Assembly (NCBI GenBank): GCA_023974075.1
Contig: CM043790.1
Location: 4,813,127 to 4,877,126, forward strand
Length of the DNA: 64,000 nt
Source of the DNA: Chaenocephalus aceratus
Lineage: Eukaryota > Chordata > Actinopteri > Perciformes > Channichthyidae
Direction: 5' to 3'
Shown here piece by piece: positions 34,211-46,894 of this stretch. The translations under genes and the position numbers were made by a program. Below the pieces are notes generated by a model. That model saw only the letters and a program-made list of their open reading frames with translations. It was not told the DNA's origin and made no database searches. Each line of letters begins with the position of its first letter. Within the stretch, counting starts at the first letter, position 1.

Positions 34211-35819
34211 ATAATATTGTACCTGCCCTATTTACATTGTTCAGGGAATATTAGAAACATCATATACTATTACCTTACATTACATGTCATTTATTACATG
34301 GCTTAGTTGAATACTTGATTCTGATTGGTCAATTTGGACATTTCAGAATATGTTCATTCTCGCTAACAGACTGCTGCTAAGGAGAACAGACCGTTTCTAA
34401 GGAAGATCCAGGGACTATGTACAATCCTATCAATCCGCAGAAAAAAGTCCAGTAAATGTAACGCCAGCTGTGGAGAGCAAGAAACGTTGGATTAATTATG
34501 GCTAAACTGTACCTAGCAAGGAAAGAAAAACAGAAAGAGATTAAAAGACAGAAAAACGCTGAAATTCAGAAAAAACGACAGAAGAAGACAGACAGAAAGT
34601 GAACAATAATCGGAACAGCAGAAGACAGATAAGAATCAGAATCGGTTTTATTTCCAAGTAGGTACTGTACTGTTGCCAAATAGTACTGTTAAAACGACTA
34701 TTTAAATTTTTTTCTATTCTAACAAATACAAATTAAAGACAATATTTACACACATTTAATTATGTGAGAACATTGAGTATGAGTACACTCAAATATAGTA
34801 AAATACTATAATCAAAGTGGGCTGTGCTGGTTTAAAAGAGGTAAGAAGTAAACACTGACAGAAACACCGTACGGGCTCTGCAGTGTTTAAAGAGAAAGGA
34901 ACATTTGAACAGACTTGGACGGTTACAGAAAACCTCGATCAGTGCAGCCGTCATTTTGAAATACGTTTCTGTCGCAGCAGTTCCAGCAGTTTGTACGCTG
35001 TGGAACGTACTATTTTTTGAAGCAATCTGATTTTAAGTCAATACTGTCATCAATTGTTGGTTTATTTATTAAGTAGCCATGTAATAAGTGTGATAATGTG
35101 CAGCGACCTGATCATTAATTAAAAAAGAACACTGACATGGTGATGCAAGATTCCCACGCTTTTATTTCGGATGCTGATCGTCATGTTGTTGTTCTTTTTC
35201 ATTGTTGCCTCGCTGCACATTATCCCTATCTTAATGTATAGAAGGGCCTATGATAGCAATATGGAGTGTCTTCCTCAAGGACACTTCCACATTTTGACTG
35301 CAGGGGATAGATCGAACCACTGACCCTCTGCCTGGTAGACGCCTATTTCCCTCTTAACCACAGCCACTATAATGCATTATAGTTCAACAGCATTGCAAAC
35401 TGCAGCTTCCAGAAATAAAGATTTCAGAAAACTGACCAATAATTATTTTTACAACTATTCAGGAGTTAAGATATTCCCTACAGTAAGACCTAAAACTGAA
35501 CCTAAAGAGATGAGTATTATATTTTAAAGCAGTGGTCAACGGTAGGGTGAAACATTAATTATTGTTATCTGTGGTCAAAGCCTTTGGAATCAGATGTAAG
35601 TACACATGGGTGGAACCTTAAGAAAACAATCTGGAGTTGATCCCTGTGATTATAGGACCTCAGAGTTGTGCCTGACATGACCTCTGACTCACACAGTGTG
35701 TCTGAGCTGTGCAAAGTGACTCAAGCAGGTTCCTTTACTAATGACAGAGCTGTTGTACTAATCACATATTGCACTCACTCATAGTCTCAAAGAGCTATTT
35801 AGCCCTGTGCTGACCTCCT
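34211..35819. other. Non-coding stretch
   Basis: About 1.6 kb without gene or recognisable element. AT-rich, with scattered short A-rich words near 34500-34620. Confidence 0.4.
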
Positions 35820-36234
35820 AGCTTTCTGTTCCAAAGGAAGTGTGTATGGGATTCGTGCACTCCACTCTGCATCAGCCGCACCCGCACTGCGAGGGGGACC
35901 CAAGTTCCCATCAGCAAAAACACGTGGGTTTGCTATCCTGGCTCCAAAATGTTGGAATGAGCTCCCCATTGAAATCAGGACGGCAGAAAGCTTACACACC
36001 TTCCGGCGCAGACTGAAAACTAGGGGTGTAACGGTTCACAGAAGTCACGGTTCAGTTCGTACCTCGGTTTGGGGGTCACGGTTCGGTACGGTTCGGTACA
36101 ACAAGAAAAAGCAAAACAAAGTCCCAAATGCATAATTCCAGGTTTGTTGTTATTTATTTTTGAACAGTAGTGCAAGTTTCAGTTTCAAATAAGGAACTCT
36201 GACATTTTGAATAATTAACTGTATTAAACAGTTA

Positions 36235-37152
36235 AGGCCCTGTCACACTGTCCCGAAATTGACACCCGATGGACACACGAATATGGAATTGTGAATTTCG
36301 CACGAAGATGGCCCCGAACCACACACGAAGGCAACATTTACATTACATTTAAGACATACAACTGCAATGAAAGTACCAAAAACAATTATGTTACAGTACT
36401 ATGATACTGTACTGATATTTTCAGACTTTGTTCTTTACTTTCTCCATCTTTATATGTAGAAAATATTACGTTTTCTCCGTAATGTTGTTTCCATAACAAC
36501 AACAATTTCCTGTCAACTGTCCTTCAAAATAATATATTATATCCTTTTTAGTTTCACAGAACACAAATTGGGTTATTTACATAATATATTTACATGATTT
36601 TGTTGTGCAATAAAACAACCCGATGGACACACGATAAAGGAAATGTTCAAATTCGGCTGTAATCGTAGCAACATCGGGCCATTCGTGAGGGCATCTTAAG
36701 CCATCGTATGACCGCTGGCGGAGTTTCTCAGGCTCCGGCAGCAACTTCCTGAGCGGAGGCAAAATCTTTGGCATGCCAAAAAATTGCCGAAGGACCTTGC
36801 GAAGGTTCATTTTCGTGTTGAATTCGTGTGTCAATGTTGCCCTTCGTAAGGCCATCGTGAGGGCATCTTGTTATCATCGGTGCCATCGGGCATTCGCCCC
36901 AATCAGAGTGAGTGTGAATGCACTGATGATAACACGAAGATGACTCGATTTGACAAGATGCCCTCACGAGTGCCTTACGAAGTTGCCGCTCACGAAGTTG
37001 CTGCCGGAGCCTGAGAAACTCCACCGGCGGTCATACGATGGCTTAGATGCCCTCACGAATGGCCCGATGTTGCTACGATCACAGCCGAATTTGAACATTT
37101 CCTTTATCGTGTGTCCATCGGGTGTCAATTTCGGGACAGTGTGACAGGGGCT
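36235..37152. mobile_element. PIF/Harbinger-like element with TTA TSD
   Basis: Ends AGGCCCTGTCACACTGTCCC and its near inverse, with TTA at 36232-36234 and 37153-37155. It has long internal inverted stretches (about 36617-36747 against 36998-37113), so the single strand would fold strongly. No transposase. A related piece is found near 41350-41490. Confidence 0.8.
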
Positions 37153-37499
37153 TTAAAAACAAACCACAAACAGTACCACACACTCAGATGGCCAAATTAT
37201 CTATAATGGCTGATGTCAAACTAAAAGGTTTCATCAAGCTGTAAAACTAAAAAGAATGTCTTACATCATAAATAATAAGAAAGTGTTTCAAGAGCGCAAA
37301 GTCGTTGAAAAACATATGCCAAAAGCTTCCGTTATTTATTTTGGTCTCTCAGCTCTCATGTCTATTGGCTTCTTAAAAACAGCGGGGATCAGCTGTTGAA
37401 CTGCTGTTGTCTTTTGCCGGGCTCCGGTGATTGGCAAATCTGGGTGATGCCTTCTGATATGATTTAGCATATTTGGCGTGTGTTACTATTAGCATACCG

Positions 37500-37657
37500 C
37501 ACCGCTATCGAACAACGCCGACACCGTCTTCGTCGGATCCACCACTCGCACACTGCATCGTTATTGTAGTCCACAGGGAAACCGAAATGTTCCCACACAG
37601 CTGATTTGAAAGAAAACAGGTGGGTTCTAGCTCCTGAGTGTTATCTGAAATCGCCAT
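37500..37657 (-). pseudogene. Degenerate BED exon of a hAT transposase
   Basis: Starts at the ATG at 37657 with MAISDNTQELEPT; in an adjacent frame VWEHFGFPVDYNND follows, which matches the WEHYGF block of the intact relative at 60221-60670. The frame is shifted between the two parts and the zinc ligands are mostly lost. Confidence 0.6.
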
Positions 37658-38326
37658 ACTAACTTTTCTTCTTCTTGTATTTAGTTCGTTTTGTTGTTGT
37701 TTCTTCTTGTTCTTCATTTGTTGTTTAATGGCGGCTGGCAAACAGCTTTTAGGCGCAATACCGCCCCCTGGATTATAAATAGTGTAGTGGATGCTGCCCT
37801 GAAGGACAGACTTTTTTCCCACTCGTAAAAAAAAAGGCGTATTCGCCGTGTGACTGCATGCACTGAACCGTGACGTCCGAACCGTGACGTCCGAACCGTG
37901 ACGGTACGGGACGAATACGGATACCGTTACACCCCTACTGAAAACTCATCTCTTTCGACTCCACTTCGAGCGATAGAACTATTAACAAAGCACTTATATA
38001 CTAATAAAGGACTGGCTTATCTAAAGCCAGTTGAGTAGCACTTGAAATGTTTAGCTCTATGTAACCTGATGCACTTATATGATTCTGTTTTCTTCAAGTT
38101 TGTATCTTGTTGGTCGAACGCACTTATTGTAAGTCGCTTTGGATAAAAGCGTCAGCTAAATGCAATGTAATGGAATGTAATGGATAGAGGGAGGTTTGGT
38201 CATTGCTGTTATTTTCAGCTCTGATCCTAGGCATTTGCTGGAAGGCTTTTGCTGGGAAAATCACTTACAGGAAACATTGAGTTTGCATAAACTAGAAATT
38301 GACATCACACATGCGCTGCTTATAGA

Positions 38327-38794
38327 GTGGTGCAGGAATGAGTCCCAAAACCCGGAAATAAGTTAGCATTTAACCAAATCCTGTTCTATTGAAGTCAACG
38401 TTTTTTGGTTAGATGCCTGAAATAAGGTCTGAGTATAACGTTAGCTGAAGAGTTTTTCATGTGTCGTTCTATGACACAAAATAGGTCCGCAAATACCCCA
38501 CAGGTGAAAGTTCTGTTGCTAACAGGTGTCTTAACGAGACGACTAAACGCCATTCTGCCGAACATTAGCCACCTTTAGCTTAATGGTGGTGATGTAATGT
38601 CATGCAACCATGATATAGTTTGTTTTTATCAAAACGTGAGCTTTTTACTTCTGGCGAATGCATTTACGCTTTAAGAATCAGTAGTGTGTTTGGACCAGAT
38701 CTTATGTTCTGCAATATTCCGAAATCCAGTGAAAAAATCCACCGCAATTGTAACTTTCAGGTCGGCCTACAAAAATACGTCATCACTGCACCAC
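38327..38794 (+). mobile_element. MITE of the GTGGTGCAG family, complete copy
   Basis: Starts GTGGTGCAGGAATGAG and ends CATCACTGCACCAC. It serves as reference for the interrupted copy at 16294-22640. Target duplication unclear. Confidence 0.65.
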
Positions 38795-39229
38795 AGTCTC
38801 TCATTCTTCTTCTTCTTCAGCATTGCCCACACCTGGTGACGCTGGTTAATAGTGGTATTGTTAATTTATTTTCTAACATTTCAGAATGCCTGACATGTTA
38901 AACAGAGAGCCTAGTTCTAAAGACGCACTGATTGGCATGTTCCATCATTTTTTCATGTTCAACTGCAGTCTCTTCTTCTTCCAACCCCACAGTTTCCTCA
39001 TTCTCATTGACATGTTTTCAGTTTGTGTCAGTGATTGTCTCTTTGCGTGTCGTCCTCTGTCTCTGGTGGAGTGTGCACATGCAGATGGTTCAGGTGAGAG
39101 GGATTCTAAAAGGATTAGATGGCCTTTTGTTTGTTGGAATTAAGCATTAGTAGGGAAGGGAAGACATAAGTATGTATATGCATCCTTTTAGACAAATACA
39201 ACCTCTATCCACCAAAGTCACATTGTTGA
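38795..39229. other. Non-coding stretch
   Basis: No gene. The open frames are short, without domains, and lie in pyrimidine-rich DNA. Confidence 0.4.
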
Positions 39230-39850
39230 GTGTGTGTATTATGGAGTTTCAAGGTTATATCTCACACAGGTTCCGCCCTCTACTGGACTCTATGGGTACT
39301 ACTCTCTATCATGCTGTGCGTGCTTTCACCTACTGAGTTACGTAAACGTAGCCGGCCAATCGGGGCGAGCCTACCTGAATGCGTGCGCAGGCCCACAGTA
39401 TATAAGGCGGCTATTCCCTCCGCCGGCTATCCTTTTTCTCTTCAGCGAGCGAGTAACAACTGCAGAGAAAGTCAAACGTTTGAAAGAAGAAGAAAGAGTT
39501 ATCATACCTCCATGGAGAGACCCGGGCCTGTCCTTCGTGCCCTGGCTTAAATAGCGGGCGCCGATCTCCATCACCTCTGCTTCGAGTGTTTTGGGGACCA
39601 GAATATGGCCGAGGCGGTGCCATTCACATTCGCCATTCCAGCGGGGTGGATGGCTCCGTTTGCCATTGTCGGGCACTTCCAGGTCCGGTCCATGGAGGTC
39701 CACCGTCTTAGGTGATGACCATGGCGGCGGAGCGCAGCTGCTCCCAGCGAGCAGCAGGCTGGGCAGAGATCTGAAAAGAGCTCTGCCCCGCTGCCGCGTG
39801 ACAGGGCGACTGCCAATAAACACGGGTGTGATGGCAGTAGCGTGGCGTAG
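39230..39850 (+). mobile_element. Possible retroelement promoter/terminal region
   Basis: A GC-rich block with a good TATA box (39399), a candidate start followed by a short frame MERPGPVLRALA, and an AATAAA at 39816. This arrangement suggests the terminal region of a DIRS- or LTR-type element, but no second copy or coding domain is present in the window. Confidence 0.3.
39399..39407 (+). promoter_or_regulatory. TATA-like box
   Basis: TATATAAGG inside the GC-rich block, the only strong TATA motif in that stretch. Transcription would start near 39425-39430. Confidence 0.4.
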
Positions 39851-40258
39851 GAAAAAAATTAGGGGAAGCCAATAATACGTCTTTTCTTTTGGGTCGGGGG
39901 TGTGGTGGTCAATGTAATAACGTAACCAGATGAGTGATTACAGCACCCGGTATCATTTTACACACATTTGTATCATACAGGTGCAGGACTTACACACCCC
40001 TGTTATCTAACCGGCAGGTCCGCACGCACTGTCCAGCTGAAACTCTAATAAGTATTCATTCACAAACTAAATCAGGAGAGCTTTAACGTTTTACGTACGA
40101 TTCGCTCCAGTTTGGGCATTGGCCTGTCATCAGATTTTATTTGTTGTTGCTGCTGTAGCGGAAGTTTAGTACAATCATTTTTGATTAAATACTCCAAATC
40201 TCCACCCTCCATAATTGCACTTGCTTCAGTTGCTTGCTACTTTCTAACGGCGGTGAGA

Positions 40259-40494
40259 GTGGTGCAGTGACGCTATCTATCTTCTATTGATTAGATTTAT
40301 GATTCGAAAATTATAAAAGTAGGGTAGACATGATATTATCCGACTGAACAAAACGTGCATTTATCTAACAGGTTCGTTTTCCACTGACCTTATTTCGAGC
40401 TATTTTCCAAAATCCTATGGAGAAATCCCATTGCCTTTTTGTCGAGGGAAACCGAGCTGAGCTTACTTCGTTTTAGGACGCGTCACTGCCACAC
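40259..40494. mobile_element. MITE with GTGACGC...GCGTCAC ends
   Basis: Starts GTGGTGCAGTGACGC and ends GGACGCGTCACTGCCAC. Related to the nested MITE at 10234-10441 (shared inverse words AATTTTCGAATCATAAATCT and ACGCGTCCTAAAAC). Confidence 0.7.
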
Positions 40495-40504
40495 TAAGTT
40501 GATG

Positions 40505-41770
40505 CGATTTGATTGGATTGTGAGGCAAGGAAGCCAGCCGCCTCTGGCTTCCCTTGGCATGGCCCTGACTAATCACAGGTTGGCAGGGGCATGACGTGAG
40601 CCTTGTCTGATTGGTCAATCCCTCCATTTTTTTTCACCAAGGGAAGCCAATTTCGGCCGGCCTCCTCTCGCAACAGAGGGTGCAATCTACTGTTCCACCA
40701 TAACATGTAGAGGGGCGCTGTTTCACTCTTTGTAAAATACTCAATGAGAATGGGGGAGAGACGGGCCGGTGTAGGTACCAGATGTGTTCGGGGTACCAGA
40801 TGTGTTCGGGTGTATTTCCGTCGCACCCGTCATCCGTCATATCCTCCCTCTGCTCCCTCTGCTCTGCTGCCACACACCGGCCGTCTGCGGAACTGCAGCC
40901 GGAGGAACTCGGGACAGCTTGTTATGTGTGGGGTGCTATGGTGGGGTCCCATGTACTTGTGCACATAGATAATGTTTCTAATTATTTACAATTAAAACAT
41001 ATATATATTCTGCGTTACTTTAGCCAACACTTTTATAAGGCCACTAGATTAGATAATTACGAAATGTGTAGATAGAATACATATCTTTCAGGTTGTTATT
41101 TTGTTATTATGTTTCATGTTTTATTTACCTTTTTAGTATTTTTATATAGTATCTGAACTTTGGAGAGGAGTTGGGAGACACACGACACATCAAATCACAT
41201 CTACAGATCAAGACAAAGCGAATGGATGTACTCCCATACTCATAGCGTGACAAGGTTTGTGAAAATGTGTGCAAAGTCTCCGAAAATCCTAAAAATAAGC
41301 TCATATTTGAATTCCCCATAAAAAAACAAATCATTAATCAATTAATATCTTCTACATATAATAACGAACAAAGTAAAGAATGAAGTGTAGGCTATGCCTG
41401 TTTGAAGTTGTTGCTATGGAAACAACATGACGGAGAAAAAAGTATAATCTTCTACATATAATAACGGACAAAGTAAAGAATGAAGTGGCGGCTATGTTTA
41501 AATGTTCGGAATTTGACCATCATGGCCCTCTTGAGTTGCCGTAAAATATGAGGGATATGACGGATGACGGGTGGGAAGGAAATACACCCGAACACATCTG
41601 GTACCCAGAACACATCTGGTACCTACACCGGCAGCAACACACAGCACAGACAAATTACCGAAACTAAACGAAGTGTTTTTTATGTATTTATTAAAATTAT
41701 AACTACAATCCGAAAAAACAGAGGAAGCCTGGCTTCCCTTGGCCTCCAGGAGAAAACGCCACTGTGTGAT
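40505..41770. mobile_element. Element with inverted 85-bp arms
   Basis: 40765-40849 and 41550-41632 are inverse copies at about 95 percent identity (words GGTACCAGATGTGTTCGG and CCCGTCATCCGTCATAT). Both sides also carry GGCTTCCCTTGGC. Between the arms about 110 bp is repeated directly (near 41350 and 41451). No coding capacity; superfamily unknown. Confidence 0.55.
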
Positions 41771-42588
41771 GGGCATCTCGCTCATTGCTAGAGATGCCCC
41801 CACCTCACCAGATCAGAGCGATTATTTGTAGCTTGATCGGCGGTGTGGCCGCCGCCGTTGCCTGCCGTGTGATGTGTGGGAGGTCACAGGTAACGGCGCG
41901 TGGCACTTTCCAAAAGGACCGTGTTGATCTCCTGGGAGCCCCCGTGTTTCCAAGGGCTCTCGTTTCAGTGAAAACGATTGCATTTATCTCAGAGTAAGAG
42001 TCATCTCTCTCCACATTTCCACTTTTCATCATAATGTTCGTTTCAAAGAGACGGCATTAGGACAGAGCCGCGGCCCCACGGGAGCGTGCCGCGGCCCCAC
42101 GGGAGCGTGCCGCGGTACGTTCAAGGACCTCAATTGAAAATCGTCCCTTTTTCTGTATCAGCCCCCATGCCAAAACTCCCTTTTATGGAAGGTTTGGCAG
42201 CGGAGTAAGCCACCAAAGAATAATACAGCTTCTTAGCTGCACAGCTGCAAGAACGATGAGTTACACACCAAACATTATGATTTGTATCTTACACAATCCT
42301 TGAGTTGTATGTGAAATGTGTTGCCTTTAACATATGAAAATGTTTACATGAAGCTGCTTGTGATGCCGCCTTGACCAGAACTCTCTGAAAGAAGAGATCT
42401 AGTATCTAAATGGGATATTCCTGGATGAAAAATGATGCTAATAAAGTAAAAAGATGATGTTTGAATGGATTGTAAGGGAGGAGTTTCAACTGACACCTAG
42501 GTTTGTGGATTTTTAGAGAAGGACAGAATGAGCAGCCATCCACATTTAGGAGAAGATCGCCACAACCATCATCTCTGTGTGGTTAACC
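41771..42588. other. Mostly non-coding, one short tandem duplication
   Basis: At 42069-42115 a 21-bp GC-rich unit (CCGCGGCCCCACGGGAGCGT) is repeated twice plus a partial. Nothing else recognised. Confidence 0.5.
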
Positions 42589-42970
42589 CAGTGGTTCTCA
42601 AAGTGGGGGGCGCAGAGGCATGACAGGGGGGGCGTGAGAGACCAGGAGGAAAAATGGTTATTAAAAAATAAAATAAAAAAATAAAAATCATAATTTGAAA
42701 AATTATTGAATCGAAAATAATATGATACAGTACAGTACTATTACATCTGGGTCTTTGTGTTTCATTAAAGCTCGGCTCTGTGTGTCTGTGGAACGAGCCA
42801 TTTTGTGTGCGTGCACGAGCTAGAGAGAGACAGAGCACACCGGTACCGGAGATCGTTGTTGTTAGCTTATGGTGCTAGCGAGCTACGCTAACAGATATAA
42901 GGAGTTTTTTCAACAACAAAGTGGAGGAGAGTCCTCTCCTGTGAGACTGAGTGGCTCAGTGAACTAAAGG
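42589..42970 (+). mobile_element. hAT fragment, left end
   Basis: Starts CAGTGGTTCTCAAAGTGGGG, a common fish/vertebrate hAT terminus. The internal GTTAGC...GATATAAGGAG block resembles 31130-31180 in another hAT. No right terminus; a GTTCACACC-type element follows near 43010. Confidence 0.55.
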
Positions 42971-43975
<1,005 letters not shown>

Positions 43976-44227
43976 CATGTGATGCTAAGTGAAGTAGGAA
44001 CAGTCTGTCAGCTCATTACCCTGGTCATTCTACTTCAACAGAATGAAACATTATTTAAATAATTTGTATACAGTAAAGTACAGTATACAGTACAGGGTTT
44101 GTCTCTGCTTGCCACAATCTAAGTAGTGTCTCTCTGACCACCTAACAATCAGTATAAGATAGGGACAAAATGAAGACATGAGTAAACAGAGCTGACCTTT
44201 CCCATTTGTATTAGTGTTGACTGTGCA

Positions 44228-44274
44228 TTGGTCTCTGTGCATTAACCCTGTGTGGGTTAATGCACAGAGACCAA
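44228..44274. repeat. Perfect hairpin, 21-bp arms
   Basis: TTGGTCTCTGTGCATTAACC (plus C) and its exact inverse are separated by TGTGT. No T-run follows, so a terminator is not suggested. Confidence 0.9.
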
Positions 44275-44700
44275 AGTAGAGTACTCATTGAGACAGGGAG
44301 TATTCATTTTGCAGTCTAAAATGACAACAGTCTCTGCCAGAGACAGCTGCTAGCTAGCTAGCTAATTAACTTTGTCCCTGTGACTTTATCCCCTGCTAAC
44401 GTGTTTACAACAACTATCCTGAAAAAGGGTCACACATTCACTCAAGCTACATGCAAGAAATTGTGCTTAATGTCTGGCTAAAGCTGTTTCAGGTCATGGT
44501 CAGCTGGAATTCATTGGTCAATATTATTCAGGAAAATTCCCAAGTACAGTTTGATTAATAAACATCTCTGTATTATAAAGTGTAATTGAAATGTGGCTGT
44601 GGGTATGTACAAGTAATTATATTATATATATATATATATATTTGGCATAATGATGGTTATAATAGGATGATCATTTCTGTTTTCAATTCATACTGAATTG

Positions 44701-45608
44701 CATAGCCGTGGGAACATGTTTCAAATGGGGGGTGCTGTGGGGATGACACCACGGCCGGTTTTGACCAATTTGCTGCCCTAGGCAAGATTTTAGCTGGCAA
44801 TGAAAAAGCTCTACAAAAGACCACTACACTACAAACAGAGAAACGTATTGATATGGTGGACAGCTTATATAAAAAGGCTTCAAATGTATTTAGTATTGCA
44901 TGAACATGTTTTAATTGGGGGGTGGACTTCACATCCTCTAGGGGGGTTCTAAGTTTCTTCATCGTTGTGTACAAACTGGATAAAACGCGGGCTTTTTGTT
45001 GTTGTTCAGGAGTTGATCCCGCCCCTGCCCCCGCCTCGACGTAAGCGTGACGTATGTGGTGCTTTTGCTCTGGCCGGACAATTTTTTGGTGCTTGAAACG
45101 AACCGAATTCCGGAGCTAAGAGGCTGCTCCACTGCGGTGTGAAGAGGAAAACCCGTAGCTTTTCAAGCTCCAGCTCCGAACCGGCCCCGAAACATCGTTG
45201 GTGTGAATGAGGTAACTGAGCCTCTCAGTCTGACAGGAGAGCTCTCCCTCCACATTATTGTAGAAACAGCTTCTTATATCCGTTAGAGCAGCAGAAGCTA
45301 ACAACATTCCCCGCCGGTACCGGTGCACCCCCTCTCTCTATCTATCTCTCTCTCTCGCTGGCTGTGAGCTGCGTGCGCCTGATAAGCCAACATCCCCCAC
45401 TTTCATCACTTACAGCGCCCATTGTACGGGGCAAATGGAAAATGTAACCGCGGTGAAAATGGTGTTATCTTTACTTAATTATGAATGTTGTTACATCAAG
45501 GCTGAAAATTCTTCTTTTTTTTTTATATTTGTATTTAATCTTGTAGAAGTGCAGATCCCCTGTCCTCCACCAAGGGGTGCTGCAGCACCCCTACTTCCCA
45601 CGGCCCTG
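44701..45608. mobile_element. Non-autonomous hAT element with 8-bp TSD
   Basis: Starts CATAGCCGTGGGAACATG and ends TTCCCACGGCCCTG. The target duplication CTGAATTG is exact at 44693-44700 and 45609-45616. Contains GGGGTGCTG words near both ends and a short piece related to the Harbinger-like element at 13239. The 105-codon minus frame at its left has no domain. Confidence 0.85.
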
Positions 45609-45862
45609 CTGAATTGTGAATTGCATGAAATGATAAGCTGTTTTTGTTGTTGTCTGTATGTTTGACTGTGTGTGTGTGGACCCCAGAATGAATAGCCACT
45701 TCTCATGCTAGTGCTGATGGGGATCCTAATTAAGACTGAGAATAAGAATAAGGCACACGTCATGGAAATAAAAAAAAACAGCAGCAGTCAGTTCCATTAT
45801 TGCAAGAGAAAGTTAGCCCTAGCATCATGGTATAGTATGATAAGGTATAGCAGTAGGTCAGT

Positions 45863-46112
45863 GGGGGACAGTAGCTCAGTCTCGAGGGTCAAACAGCCCA
45901 TATAAGGATTATGGACTGGTGTTGGAGAGGACCCAGTTCACTTCCTGGGCCCTGCCGTGGTGTGCTTCAGCCAGGACCCTCTGCTCCCCAGGCGCAGTGC
46001 AACAGCTGCCCACTGCATCCTAGTAAAAGGGCGGGTTAAATGCAGAGGTGTGTGTGCTGTGCTGTGTACATGATGTACATGTGTGTGACAAATAAAGAGT
46101 GTTTCATTCGAA
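45863..46112 (+). mobile_element. tRNA-derived SINE
   Basis: The head GGGGGACAGTAGCTCAGT resembles a pol III A box (TAGCTCAGT). The body GCAGTGCAACAGCTGCCCACTG and the tail with AAATGCAGAGG...TGTGTGACAAATAAAG are typical of a fish SINE. The B box is degenerate. Confidence 0.6.
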
Positions 46113-46894
46113 TCCTTCAAGAAAAAAAAGTAAATATGTTTATCACTGTTGCAACCCTAATTTATGGATTAGGACGCAGACGAACAACCTCAATGTCCAC
46201 TTTGATATCTAACCGGGAACTGTGTTACATCTTTCTCCCTGATATCTTGTCATCTAAAGGCATACAATCCCTGTGTGGCCTTTTTTTATTTGTACAATTT
46301 GCTTTAAAAAAAGAGAAGGCTTAAGGATGAGGGCTAACAAATTAGGAACTCTATCTCAGGTAATGAGTTGGGCGGAGTTGGTCAATTAACCCCAATCCAA
46401 TAAAGAGCAAAACAACAGCCCTTAACATTATCTTAAAGTCTGATATGGCTTCAACACAGTATGTCCTCAGTCTTGAAGTAACATCATGTTACAACTACAT
46501 TGGGGTGTCATGTAAGCAGCATGAGTTGGCAAAGAAAAACACATAGTTTATTGCATTCCTTATTGTGTCGTTCATGTTTTTTGAAAATGCAAAAAAATGA
46601 CATGCCCTCAGCATCATCCCTCTAACTAGCTGGAACCCCCATGCATCACTCTAGCAATTTAGAAATCAAAAGATGAACCTGATTTGGCTAGTTGTGATTG
46701 GACAAGTGCTGTTCAGGGGAGGGTTTAGTAAATGATCAGTGGCAATAGGTACAATGCATTGGGTGTGCTTTGATGGTGTATCATGCCTTATGTTTTAAAA
46801 GCTGTAAAACATCAGCAACACAGGCCAGAACACAGTTTTCTGAGGGACCTGGGCACCAGTGTGTACGTGTGAAATGATGTAAGTACAGATGTAG
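46113..46894. other. Non-coding stretch
   Basis: No gene or recognised repeat. Confidence 0.4.

Larger units (their letters stand above)
36021..37937 (-). mobile_element. hAT element (GGGGTGTAACGGTTCAC family), non-autonomous
   Basis: Starts TAGGGGTGTAACGGTTCAC and ends CCGTTACACCCCTA, with CTGAAAAC duplicated exactly (36013-36020 and 37938-37945). It is related to the autonomous element at 53076-60980: both ends share CGGTTCGGTACG-type words. It keeps a degenerate first exon and contains a Harbinger-like insert. Confidence 0.88.
35820..38185 (+). mobile_element. L2-type LINE 3' end, split by a hAT
   Basis: The left part (to 36020) encodes the RT C-terminus: LAPKCWNELPIEIRTAES and LHTFRRRLKT. 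The right part (37946-38185) continues it and ends with GTAAGTCGCTTTGGATAAAA and a TGTAATG tail, the 3' end known from eel/fish L2 (UnaL2-like) elements. It is a different L2 subfamily from the one at 17939. Confidence 0.8.

Noticed and set aside
35842..36135. Possible host gene exon
   Set aside because: The first two thirds match the C-terminus of an L2 LINE RT and the rest reads into the hAT terminal repeat.
38886..39150. Open frames rich in Ser/Phe, possible membrane protein
   Set aside because: Two overlapping frames in pyrimidine-rich DNA with no start context, splice pattern or family match.
44657..44974. 105-codon minus-strand frame
   Set aside because: It spans the left terminus and target duplication of the hAT at 44701 and has no known domain.
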